Below, one piece after another: positions 1 to 5,572 of a stretch of 5,572 nucleotides of DNA. The translations under genes and the position numbers were made by a program. Origin of the DNA: Cytophagales bacterium (GTDB taxonomy: Bacteria; Bacteroidota; Bacteroidia; Cytophagales; UBA9547); assembly GCA_013298205.1 (NCBI GenBank), contig JAAFJZ010000118.1:1935-7506 (forward strand). The letters run 5' to 3'. Every line of letters begins with the position of its first letter. The stretch's first letter is position 1. The notes beneath the pieces were generated by a model, which saw only the letters and a program-made list of their open reading frames with translations, ran no database searches and was not told the DNA's origin.

Positions 1-1088
1 GAAGATAAATCGTATTTATTAGGAAATTCCTCTCCATAACCCATTAAAGACCGAATCGCAGTAGGTGCTGTGTAAAATATATTTACAGCATTTTTCTCTA
101 TTATATGCCAAAATCTACCTGCATCAGGGTAAGTAGGAACACCTTCAAACATCAATGTAGTAGCTCCTTGCAACAAAGGACCATATAAAATATAACTATG
201 TCCAGTTACCCAACCAACATCAGCAGTACAAAAATGAATATCTCCAGGTTTGTATTGAAAAACTTGAGTGAAAGAATAATTGGTATAAACCATATATCCC
301 CCGCATGTATGCACAACTCCTTTGGGCTTACCAGTAGACCCTGAAGTGTAAAGCACAAAAAGTGTATCTTCAGAATCCATTTCTGTTGCTTCGCATTCAT
401 CACTTACACCTTTTTCAGCCTCATGCCACCAAATATCTCTACCCAAGTGCATATTTACTGGAGTGTGTGCTCTTCTAAAAACAATTATATTTTCTAAACA
501 TGGGCATTGTGTGGCCGCTTCATCTACAATATCTTTTACTGAAATCGCTTTTGCACCTCTATATGCTCCATCAGATGTAAGTACAATTTTAACTTCAGCA
601 TCGTTTATTCTATCAGCTAATGCTTGAGCAGAAAACCCTGCAAAAACTACCGAATGTACAGCACCTATTCTAGCACATGCCAGCATAGCAATTGCAGCCT
701 CGGGTACCATAGGCATATAAATACAAACCCTATCTCCTTTTTTTACACCATATTTTTTTAATGTATTAGCAAAACGGCACACCTTGTGGTATAACTCTTT
801 ATAAGTAATCTTAACTCTTTTATCTCCAGGCTCATTTGGCTCCCAAATAATAGCAGTTTGATCGGGTATGGTAAGCAAATGTCGATCTAAACAGTTTTCG
901 GTTATATTTAATTTGCCATTTAAAAACCATTTGATATTGGGAGAAACCATATCGTTTTCTAATACCTTATCCCATTTTTTTCGCCATGTAAAAAACTCTG
1001 CCTTTTCAGCCCAAAAGACCTCTGGTTGGTTTATACTTTTTTTATATTCTTCTTTGTATTCTTCTAACGAACTGATTCTCTTGACCAT
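1..1088 (-). CDS. acs: Acetyl-CoA synthetase (AMP-forming), N-terminal part, cut by the window edge
   Basis: This gene encodes an acetate--CoA ligase, a cytoplasmic enzyme that converts acetate, ATP and CoA to acetyl-CoA, AMP and PPi through an acetyl-adenylate. The visible 362 residues open with the Acs N-terminal segment (about 1-65, including SLEEYKEEYKKSI). The start of the AMP-binding domain follows, with GDRVCIYMPMVPEAAIAMLA at 118-137 and the Acs-typical HSVVFAGFSAQALADRI at 145-161. The phosphate-binding loop YTSGSTGKPKG is at 247-257 and DVGWVTGHSYILYGPLLQGA at 290-309. Family members are about 630-650 residues, so some 280 C-terminal residues lie off the window. These include the Trp that restricts the acyl pocket and the Lys controlled by acetylation, so acetyl over propionyl preference is inferred from overall similarity. 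ATG 1088 is the start: an in-frame TAA lies two codons upstream (1092-1094). There is no Shine-Dalgarno. The gene diverges from the outer-membrane protein gene across 64 bp. Confidence 0.95.
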   Translation of the reverse strand, partial: MVKRISSLEEYKEEYKKSINQPEVFWAEKAEFFTWRKKWDKVLENDMVSPNIKWFLNGKLNITENCLDRHLLTIPDQTAIIWEPNEPGDKRVKITYKELYHKVCRFANTLKKYGVKKGDRVCIYMPMVPEAAIAMLACARIGAVHSVVFAGFSAQALADRINDAEVKIVLTSDGAYRGAKAISVKDIVDEAATQCPCLENIIVFRRAHTPVNMHLGRDIWWHEAEKGVSDECEATEMDSEDTLFVLYTSGSTGKPKGVVHTCGGYMVYTNYSFTQVFQYKPGDIHFCTADVGWVTGHSYILYGPLLQGATTLMFEGVPTYPDAGRFWHIIEKNAVNIFYTAPTAIRSLMGYGEEFPNKYDLS

Positions 1089-1152
1089 AGATTAAAATTA
1101 TTTATTAATAACACTCATTAAATAAAATAAAACGTGATTTTAGTAAAAAAAA
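1089..1152. other. Divergent spacer between acs and the Omp85 gene
   Basis: This 64-bp, almost purely A/T spacer must carry the leader sequences of both divergent genes. I find no TAnnTTTG box on either strand, no Shine-Dalgarno and no convincing inverted repeat. A run of eight A residues (1145-1152) directly abuts the plus-strand ATG, which fits the A-rich leaders that replace Shine-Dalgarno sequences in Bacteroidota. Promoters may lie partly inside the coding regions. Confidence 0.5.
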
Positions 1153-2637
1153 ATGATTAATTTATCTAATTTCACTTTCTTAAATACAATTATTTCTTTG
1201 ATTACTCTCAAAAACAATTACTCTCTTTCTAGGAGCATTATTGTATTTTTATTTATTAATTCTATTTTTTTAATCCAATCTTACGGAATAACGAACGATT
1301 CGTTAAATATTTGTTATGAAATAAAGTCTATAAAAATAATAGGGAATAAAAAAACCCGAAATAATATTATACTAAGGGAAACTGATTTTGTAATTGGGAC
1401 TAAAATTAAGATAAAATCGCTAGATAGCTGTTTAAGACAAAATGAAAACCGAATATTCAATACCCGTTTATTCAATAAAGTTACCGTATCACTGGACACT
1501 GCATCAGCTGAAATTCAGATTTTGTTGGAAGAAAGATGGTACATATTTCCTTTGCCACAACTAGAATTTGGAGACCGAAATTTTAATGAATGGTATAAAC
1601 AAAGAGGTGCAGATTTTAGAAGATTGAATTTAGGTTTGGAATTAATTTGGCGAAATGTAACGGGCAGAAATGACAACTTAAATATTACTTTTACAGAAGG
1701 GTTTACTCAAAAATATATATTAAAATATCAATTGCCATTTTTAAGCAAAAGGCAAAAAGAGGGATTCGGTTTTGGAGTAAGTTATGATAACAATAAAGAT
1801 GTAGCATATCAAACTGGGAAAGATTCTTTGGTATTTCTACGTGCTGAACAATTGCTCAGGCAAAGGTTTAATGCTTCGGTCAATTTCACATACCGAAAAG
1901 GCTTTTTTACAAGTCATATTATAGATTTAGATTTTTATGCCAATCGAATTGCCGACACCGTAGCCAAACTTAATCCCGATTATTATTTGAATGGAAAAAC
2001 AAAGCAAAATTACTTTGGACTTTCTTACACCTATATTTATGATCGCAGAGATATAAGAGCCTATGCACTAAAAGGTAAATTTATAAAAGTCGATGTGGAA
2101 AAATGTGGTTTAATGCCATTTGACGATATTGATCTATGGATTTTAAGAGCTGGCCATACTCAATACTGGGATTTGGGTAAACAATTTTATTTTGCTTCTT
2201 TGCAAAAAATAAAGCTATCCTACCCGCAAATTCAGCCTTATTCCCACGCTCGAGCATTGGGATATAGCCAAGATTTCGTGCGAGGTTATGAATATTTTGC
2301 AATAGATGGTCCTCATTATTTTTTAAATCGGAACACTTTAAGAAGAAGATTATTTTCATATCAAATAAATTTCAAAAAACTAATGCCTTTAGAATCTTTC
2401 AAAAGAATGCCATTTTCTGTTTATTTGAATGCTTATTTTGATTGGGGATTTGTAATTTCTGATCGTTTTGCTGAAATTAACAAAAAATACATGAACCAAA
2501 TTATCTTAGGTTATGGCTTAGGCTTGGATATTGTTACTTTTTACGACAGGGTTTTTAGGTTGGAATGTTCTATTAACAGAGAAGGTTTATGGGGTGTATA
2601 TTTACATTTTACTTCGGACGTAAACTGGAAAGATTAA
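1153..2637 (+). CDS. Single-POTRA Omp85/BamA-TamA family outer-membrane beta-barrel protein
   Basis: This is a 494-residue outer-membrane protein of the Omp85 superfamily. Members insert or translocate proteins or lipids at the outer membrane; the substrate here is unknown. A hydrophobic signal segment (about 27-45, RSIIVFLFINSIFLIQSYG) is followed by one POTRA domain (about 56-129, from IKSIKIIGNKKTRNNII to EIQILLEERW). The barrel fills 133-494. It contains the DRNFNEW segment (141-147), GRNDNLNITF and the Omp85 L6-loop signature VRGYEYF (376-382, Arg377). The last strand is near GVYLHFTSDV. BamA has five POTRA domains and TamA three, so this is a reduced architecture and calling it bamA or tamA would be unjustified. 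About 26 residues precede the signal core, which is long. The only ATG is 1153; TTG 1198 would give a more usual signal peptide. The gene converges with holB, so its neighbours do not reveal its job. Confidence 0.85.
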   Translation: MINLSNFTFLNTIISLITLKNNYSLSRSIIVFLFINSIFLIQSYGITNDSLNICYEIKSIKIIGNKKTRNNIILRETDFVIGTKIKIKSLDSCLRQNENRIFNTRLFNKVTVSLDTASAEIQILLEERWYIFPLPQLEFGDRNFNEWYKQRGADFRRLNLGLELIWRNVTGRNDNLNITFTEGFTQKYILKYQLPFLSKRQKEGFGFGVSYDNNKDVAYQTGKDSLVFLRAEQLLRQRFNASVNFTYRKGFFTSHIIDLDFYANRIADTVAKLNPDYYLNGKTKQNYFGLSYTYIYDRRDIRAYALKGKFIKVDVEKCGLMPFDDIDLWILRAGHTQYWDLGKQFYFASLQKIKLSYPQIQPYSHARALGYSQDFVRGYEYFAIDGPHYFLNRNTLRRRLFSYQINFKKLMPLESFKRMPFSVYLNAYFDWGFVISDRFAEINKKYMNQIILGYGLGLDIVTFYDRVFRLECSINREGLWGVYLHFTSDVNWKD

Positions 2638-2686
2638 TTTGGTAATTTTTGTCAAATAAGTTAAAAAATAATTTAGCTAAAAAATA
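2638..2686. other. Convergent spacer between the Omp85 gene and holB
   Basis: These 49 bp separate two converging stop codons. The spacer is A/T-rich and holds a short 10-bp palindrome (TTTAGCTAAA, 2672-2681) without a G/C-rich stem. I do not call it a terminator. How the two transcripts end cannot be seen from the sequence. Confidence 0.4.
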
Positions 2687-3808
2687 TCATTCTTTAGGCA
2701 ATCTTAATGCTTTTCCTAGTTGTACTGAGCAATGAAAAAATGCAATTTTGGTATTGGCATTTCTTGCCAACACATTTTGAAATTCATTTAGTTTTTCTAT
2801 GATTATGTCAATATTTTTTAAGTGTACAAATGCCGAAAATTTAGAAATAAAATCCTTTTCTCCTTCTTTTAGGCTTTCATTGACTTGCTCAGAATATTTC
2901 ACTAACAAGCACATTCTAATTATAGAAAGCCCATAATTGATTACGTTTTTTTGAGATTCTTTGCCTAAACTATTAAAGGTATCGCTGTATTTGGATAAAT
3001 TAATAAAATCATTTTTGTAAGAAAAAAGCATCCAATCTCTAAAAATCTTTTGTTTATCGTCTTCAACTTCTTGTGCTAAAGCCAAAGCTAAATTCAAATT
3101 CCCCTCTGCCAAACGAACGATTTGAGGCAAACGACTATTTACTATTGATAAGTCTTGACTAATAAAATCATAAACTTCATCATCTTCATAAGGTCGAATA
3201 AATAAAGCTTGAACCCTAGATTTGATTGTAAGTAGCAATTGGTCAGGATTTTGACTTATAAGGATAAAAATGGTTTTGGGAGCAGGCTCTTCCAATATTT
3301 TTAATAAAGCATTTGAGGCGGAAGAATTCATCAGTTCAGGATACCAAATAATAACCGATTTGTATTTGGCTTCAAATGCTTTCAAATGCATTAATTTCAT
3401 TACGGCACGCGATTCCTCTACTCCTATTGACATTCCTTTGTTTTCTGCTGCGCAAAAAGCCGCCCAATCTGAAAGGTTAGAATATGGCATTTCGAGCAGA
3501 AATTTACGCCATTCTTTTAGCAATTGAGGCTTATCACTTTCTTTTTTAGCTCCAGCAGTAGGAAAAATAAAATGCACATCAGGATGAATCCATTTAGACA
3601 TTTTATGGCATGAACTACATGTTCCACATGCATCATTATCTATTGGTTGTAAGCAATTTAGATAAGTTATGTAAGCAAGAGCTAAACCTAATTTCGCACT
3701 CCCTTCTGGGCCAAAGAAAAGCTGGGCATGTGCTACATGATTGCCATCAATAGCAAAACGCAACTTATCTTTTACATCATTTACGCCCGCAACTTCTTTA
3801 AATAACAT
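2687..3808 (-). CDS. holB: DNA polymerase III subunit delta-prime (clamp loader)
   Basis: This 373-residue AAA+ clamp-loader subunit works with delta and gamma/tau to open the beta sliding clamp and load it on primed DNA. The Walker A position reads GPEGSAKL (33-40), lacking the GK[ST] core. The Walker B position reads SVIIWYPELMN (151-161) without acidic DE. Both fit delta-prime, which is a structural stator and does not hydrolyse ATP. Cys52, Cys61, Cys64 and Cys67 (C-x8-C-x2-C-x2-C) form the clamp-loader zinc site, followed by HPDVHFIFP (75-83). NALLKILEEP (166-175) is the family's strongest motif. The SRC motif reads SRV (197-199): the arginine finger Arg198 is kept and Cys is replaced by Val. 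The C-terminal third is helical and poorly conserved, as usual. ATG 3808 begins just before the conserved FKEVAGVNDVKDKL. The gene lies 104 bp downstream of anmK in the same direction, so co-transcription is possible. The dnaX gene product would be the paralogue to exclude, but dnaX would need an intact Walker A. Confidence 0.9.
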   Translation of the reverse strand: MLFKEVAGVNDVKDKLRFAIDGNHVAHAQLFFGPEGSAKLGLALAYITYLNCLQPIDNDACGTCSSCHKMSKWIHPDVHFIFPTAGAKKESDKPQLLKEWRKFLLEMPYSNLSDWAAFCAAENKGMSIGVEESRAVMKLMHLKAFEAKYKSVIIWYPELMNSSASNALLKILEEPAPKTIFILISQNPDQLLLTIKSRVQALFIRPYEDDEVYDFISQDLSIVNSRLPQIVRLAEGNLNLALALAQEVEDDKQKIFRDWMLFSYKNDFINLSKYSDTFNSLGKESQKNVINYGLSIIRMCLLVKYSEQVNESLKEGEKDFISKFSAFVHLKNIDIIIEKLNEFQNVLARNANTKIAFFHCSVQLGKALRLPKE

Positions 3809-3912
3809 GAATTTTGGTTTTCACTAGAATGATTTGAATCTACGCAAATTAGGGTAAAAAAAATTAACTATTGAAATTATGAAGCATTTATGATTAGGAA
3901 AATATTTTGATT
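3809..3912. other. Spacer between anmK and holB
   Basis: This 104-bp A/T-rich gap lies between two same-direction genes. It has no clear terminator. Read on the minus strand, 'CCTAATTTGCG' near 3844-3854 only loosely resembles the Bacteroidota -7 box (TAnnTTTG), and I found no matching -33 element. A separate holB promoter is therefore neither shown nor excluded. No small ORF with recognisable content was seen. Confidence 0.4.
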
Positions 3913-4986
3913 TTAGCCCAAATATATGCAAGCACCGATGTGATTTTTTGTGGAACCCGTTACTGAAGCCAAAACATTAGGTTTTTCTAGGTAACGCAGT
4001 AAGCCTAAAAACGCAAAAATAACTGCTTCTTTAAACTCAATTAGGGTTTTATCAGGAATGATTACCGATATTTTATTCCCAATTTTGGTTTCAAGAAGCG
4101 AAATCAAAAATAAATTATAGGCTCCACCACCTGTGATCAAAAGCTTATTTTTTTCTTTTTCGCAATTTGAAAGTAAGGAATTGGCTATTTGGGTTGCAAT
4201 ATGCTCGCTACAAGTGCGCATCAAATCGGGAATAGAAAGCTGAGATTGATTCAATAAATAAGATAAATTTTTATTTATCCATTCTCTTCCCAAAGATTTT
4301 GGAGCATTTTGTTTGTAAAAGTCTAAAGAATTCAACTTTAAAAGTAATTCTTTATCAATTGTTCCTTGAGAAGCTATTTTGCCACTTTCATCATAAGGAA
4401 GATTTAATTGATTTGCTAAATCATTAAAAATCAAGTTAAAAGGGCAAATATCATAGGCCAGTCGTTGATTTTTGTTTTGAAACGAAACATTGGCGATACC
4501 TCCTAAATTTAAACAAAAATCATATTGGCTAAAAAGTAATTCATCTCCTATGGGCACTAAGGGCGCACCTTGCCCGCCTAAAGCAACATCTAAGGTTCTG
4601 AAATCACAAATAATGGGTAGGGCATTTTGTGCAGCTATTTGTGCACCATGACCTATTTGAGCAGTAAACCCCAATTGAGGTTGATGAAAAATAGTTTGCC
4701 CATGTGAAGCAATGAGACAAGGATTGAGTTTATGTTTTTCTATAAATTTTTTAGTGCAAATCCCGAAATATTTTCCTAAATCATGGTCGGTTTGCACCCA
4801 AGTAAGTGCAGATTGTGTGGCTAGATTGCTGAGTCTGTTTTGCCATTTTGTTTCAAAAGGCAATGTTTCTGATGCTATAATTTCAAATTGCCATTTCGCA
4901 TTTTCTTCAAAAAAAGTAACACATGCTAAATCCAAACCATCAAGTGAGGTTCCAGACATAAGACCAATGGTTTGAAATTTCTTCAA
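3913..4986 (-). CDS. anmK: Anhydro-N-acetylmuramic acid kinase
   Basis: AnmK is a cytoplasmic enzyme of peptidoglycan recycling. It hydrolyses the 1,6-anhydro ring of anhydro-MurNAc and phosphorylates it with ATP to MurNAc-6-phosphate, the substrate of MurQ. In the 357-residue form chosen here the motifs run in family order: the phosphate loop IGLMSGTSLDG (7-17), SHGQTIFH (94-101), DFRTLDVALGGQGAPLVP (128-145), LNLGGIANVSF (159-169), PKSLGREW (229-236) and the adenosine-binding LLITGGGAYN (282-291). The usual FDTGPGN-type motif is YDICPFN (178-184), a variant I associate with Bacteroidota homologues. No in-frame ATG lies between the upstream TAA (5065-5067) and the Met inside MSGTS. A TTG at 4986 gives (M)KKFQTIGLMSGTS, the length expected of the family; the other candidate, TTG 5019, would add 11 residues (MCVNFLFKIII). 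A promoter-like element just upstream also favours 4986. The function is firm; the exact start is uncertain. Confidence 0.93.
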   Translation of the reverse strand: MKKFQTIGLMSGTSLDGLDLACVTFFEENAKWQFEIIASETLPFETKWQNRLSNLATQSALTWVQTDHDLGKYFGICTKKFIEKHKLNPCLIASHGQTIFHQPQLGFTAQIGHGAQIAAQNALPIICDFRTLDVALGGQGAPLVPIGDELLFSQYDFCLNLGGIANVSFQNKNQRLAYDICPFNLIFNDLANQLNLPYDESGKIASQGTIDKELLLKLNSLDFYKQNAPKSLGREWINKNLSYLLNQSQLSIPDLMRTCSEHIATQIANSLLSNCEKEKNKLLITGGGAYNLFLISLLETKIGNKISVIIPDKTLIEFKEAVIFAFLGLLRYLEKPNVLASVTGSTKNHIGACIYLG

Positions 4987-5016
4987 AATAATTATTTTAA
5001 ATAAAAAGTTAACACA

Positions 5017-5049
5017 CAAATTAAGATAAAAAAAGAAGAATAAAACAAA
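5017..5049 (-). promoter_or_regulatory. Candidate Bacteroidota-type promoter of anmK
   Basis: On the minus strand TTTG (5049-5046) is followed by a 21-nt spacer and TTAATTTG (5024-5017). The Bacteroidota housekeeping consensus is TTTG or TTG at -33 and TAnnTTTG at -7, with about 17-23 nt between. The -7 box has one mismatch (T for A at its second base). Transcription would begin near 5013, leaving a leader of roughly 26 nt to TTG 4986 and placing TTG 5019 inside the promoter. In such an AT-rich region a chance match is quite possible. Confidence 0.4.
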
Positions 5050-5076
5050 AAAAATACTGCGATTTTAAATTCAATT

Positions 5077-5096
5077 TTTTGATATGATTATCAAAA
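5077..5096. repeat. Perfect 8-bp inverted repeat with a 4-nt loop in the anmK/transporter spacer
   Basis: Arms TTTTGATA (5077-5084) and TATCAAAA (5089-5096) are exact reverse complements around TGAT. The site lies between two divergent genes, so it cannot terminate either of them. It starts 27 bp upstream of the putative anmK -33 box. A dimeric repressor or activator operator is possible. The arms are A/T-rich and the length is modest, so chance is also plausible. Confidence 0.45.
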
Positions 5097-5188
5097 CTCT
5101 ACTTTTTTGAAATTTTCGTACTAACCAACTTTTTGCTTAATCTTAAATCGATTATTTACTTAAATTAGAAAGTGTTCAATTTGTGGTT

Positions 5189-5196
5189 TAATTTTG
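5189..5196 (+). promoter_or_regulatory. Candidate -7 box (TAATTTTG) for the EamA transporter gene
   Basis: TAATTTTG matches the Bacteroidota -7 consensus TAnnTTTG exactly. It would start transcription near 5200, about 35 nt before ATG 5235. There is no TTTG or TTG at the expected -33 distance; the nearest TTTG (5180-5183) is only 5 nt away. The call rests on one half of the promoter in an AT-rich background. Confidence 0.3.
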
Positions 5197-5234
5197 GGCT
5201 AGTTAAAAATTAAAAACAAGCTTCATTCATTATA

Positions 5235-5572
5235 ATGTTCAAAAGATTTCAATCTCAATCATTTTTTATTGCTTTATTGATTGTGAGTATGATAATTTGG
5301 GGTGGTGGCTGGCCAGCAGGAAAGGCTGTTTCTAGCTACGGCTCAGTTATGAACATACTAACAAGCCGTTATTTGTTGGTTGTTTTGTCCATGTTTCCTT
5401 TTATTTTGTGGTACAAAATAGATTTTAGTATCAAAAAAGAAGGCTGGATTCATTTATTTTGCGCAGGAGCTTTACTTGCTTTTTATAGTTTTTTGTTTTT
5501 AGATGGCTTGCAAAAAGGATTTGCTGGAGCTGCAGGTGTTCTGGTTACAACCTTAAATCCTATTTTCGCTTA
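5235..5572 (+). CDS. EamA/DMT-family transporter, N-terminal part, cut by the window edge
   Basis: This is an inner-membrane transporter of the drug/metabolite transporter superfamily. Complete members have about 280-310 residues and ten transmembrane helices in two EamA repeats. The visible 112 residues hold most of the first repeat. TM1 is at about 9-27, ending in the family-typical WGGGWPAGK (22-30). TM2 is at about 39-59 and contains LTSRYLLVV, with the conserved Arg45. TM3 is at about 72-89. The start of TM4 is at about 97-112, with GVLVTTLNPIFA matching the 'TTL-P-F' pattern seen there in EamA proteins. The short, positively charged N-terminus (MFKRFQ) supports ATG 5235; a second Met at residue 19 falls inside TM1. 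There is no Shine-Dalgarno. The substrate cannot be told: EamA proteins export amino acids, nucleosides or other metabolites, and the divergent anmK neighbour does not prove a link to cell-wall recycling. Confidence 0.88.
   Translation, partial: MFKRFQSQSFFIALLIVSMIIWGGGWPAGKAVSSYGSVMNILTSRYLLVVLSMFPFILWYKIDFSIKKEGWIHLFCAGALLAFYSFLFLDGLQKGFAGAAGVLVTTLNPIFA

Noticed and set aside
868..1095. A 75-codon plus-strand frame opposite the start of acs
   Set aside because: It is antisense to the conserved N-terminus of acs and has no protein features of its own.
2081..2359. A 92-codon open frame on the minus strand inside the Omp85 gene
   Set aside because: It lies wholly within a well-supported coding region on the other strand, and its product resembles no family I recognise. 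It is a shadow frame.
2672..2681. Palindrome TTTAGCTAAA between the converging genes, considered as a bidirectional terminator
   Set aside because: The stem is five A/T-rich pairs with no loop, far too weak for an intrinsic terminator, and such motifs are common by chance at this base composition.
3844..3854. Minus-strand CCTAATTTGCG considered as the -7 box of holB
   Set aside because: It does not align with TAnnTTTG without two mismatches or a gap, and no -33 element is at the right distance.
4712..4975. An 87-codon plus-strand frame opposite the 5' part of anmK
   Set aside because: It overlaps the strongly conserved AnmK motifs in antisense and has no recognisable domain.
1..5572. Search for a mobile element, CRISPR array, RNA gene, toxin-antitoxin pair or defence system
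   Set aside because: The five genes are ordinary housekeeping or membrane genes with short spacers. No transposase, direct-repeat array, tRNA-like fold or compact unknown operon is visible, so I do not claim a novel system here.

Overview
The window is a strongly AT-rich stretch (roughly 30% G+C by eye) of ordinary chromosomal DNA. It most likely comes from a member of the Bacteroidota (Flavobacteriia/Cytophagia-like). The evidence is the low G+C, the absence of Shine-Dalgarno sequences before all five genes, A/T-rich leaders, promoter-like TTTG / TAnnTTTG elements, and the protein types themselves: a single-POTRA Omp85 protein with a 'DRNFNEW' segment, a DNA polymerase III delta-prime with degenerate Walker motifs and a four-cysteine zinc site, and an AnmK with a 'YDICPFN' variant.

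Layout: (1) positions 1-1088, minus strand, the N-terminal 362 residues of an acetyl-CoA synthetase (acs) running off the left edge. (2) Positions 1153-2637, plus strand, a complete single-POTRA Omp85/BamA-TamA-family outer-membrane beta-barrel, divergent from acs across 64 bp. (3) Positions 2687-3808, minus strand, DNA polymerase III delta-prime (holB), convergent with the barrel gene across 49 bp. (4) Positions 3913-4986, minus strand, anhydro-N-acetylmuramic acid kinase (anmK), upstream of holB in the same direction with a 104-bp gap. (5) Positions 5235-5572, plus strand, the N-terminal 112 residues of an EamA/DMT-family transporter running off the right edge, divergent from anmK.

The genes do not form one pathway. 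They cover acetate activation (acs), outer-membrane protein or lipid traffic (Omp85), replication clamp loading (holB), cell-wall recycling (anmK) and metabolite transport (EamA). anmK and holB could share a transcript, but nothing links them functionally.

The points worth a second look are small. anmK has no in-frame ATG before its conserved N-terminal motif, so it probably starts at TTG 4986, and a promoter-like TTTG-N21-TTAATTTG lies just upstream. A perfect 8-bp inverted repeat with a 4-nt loop sits in the anmK/EamA divergent spacer. The Omp85 protein has one POTRA domain and an unusually long stretch before its signal peptide. I saw no mobile element, CRISPR array, tRNA/rRNA, toxin-antitoxin or defence module, and no evidence for a novel system.
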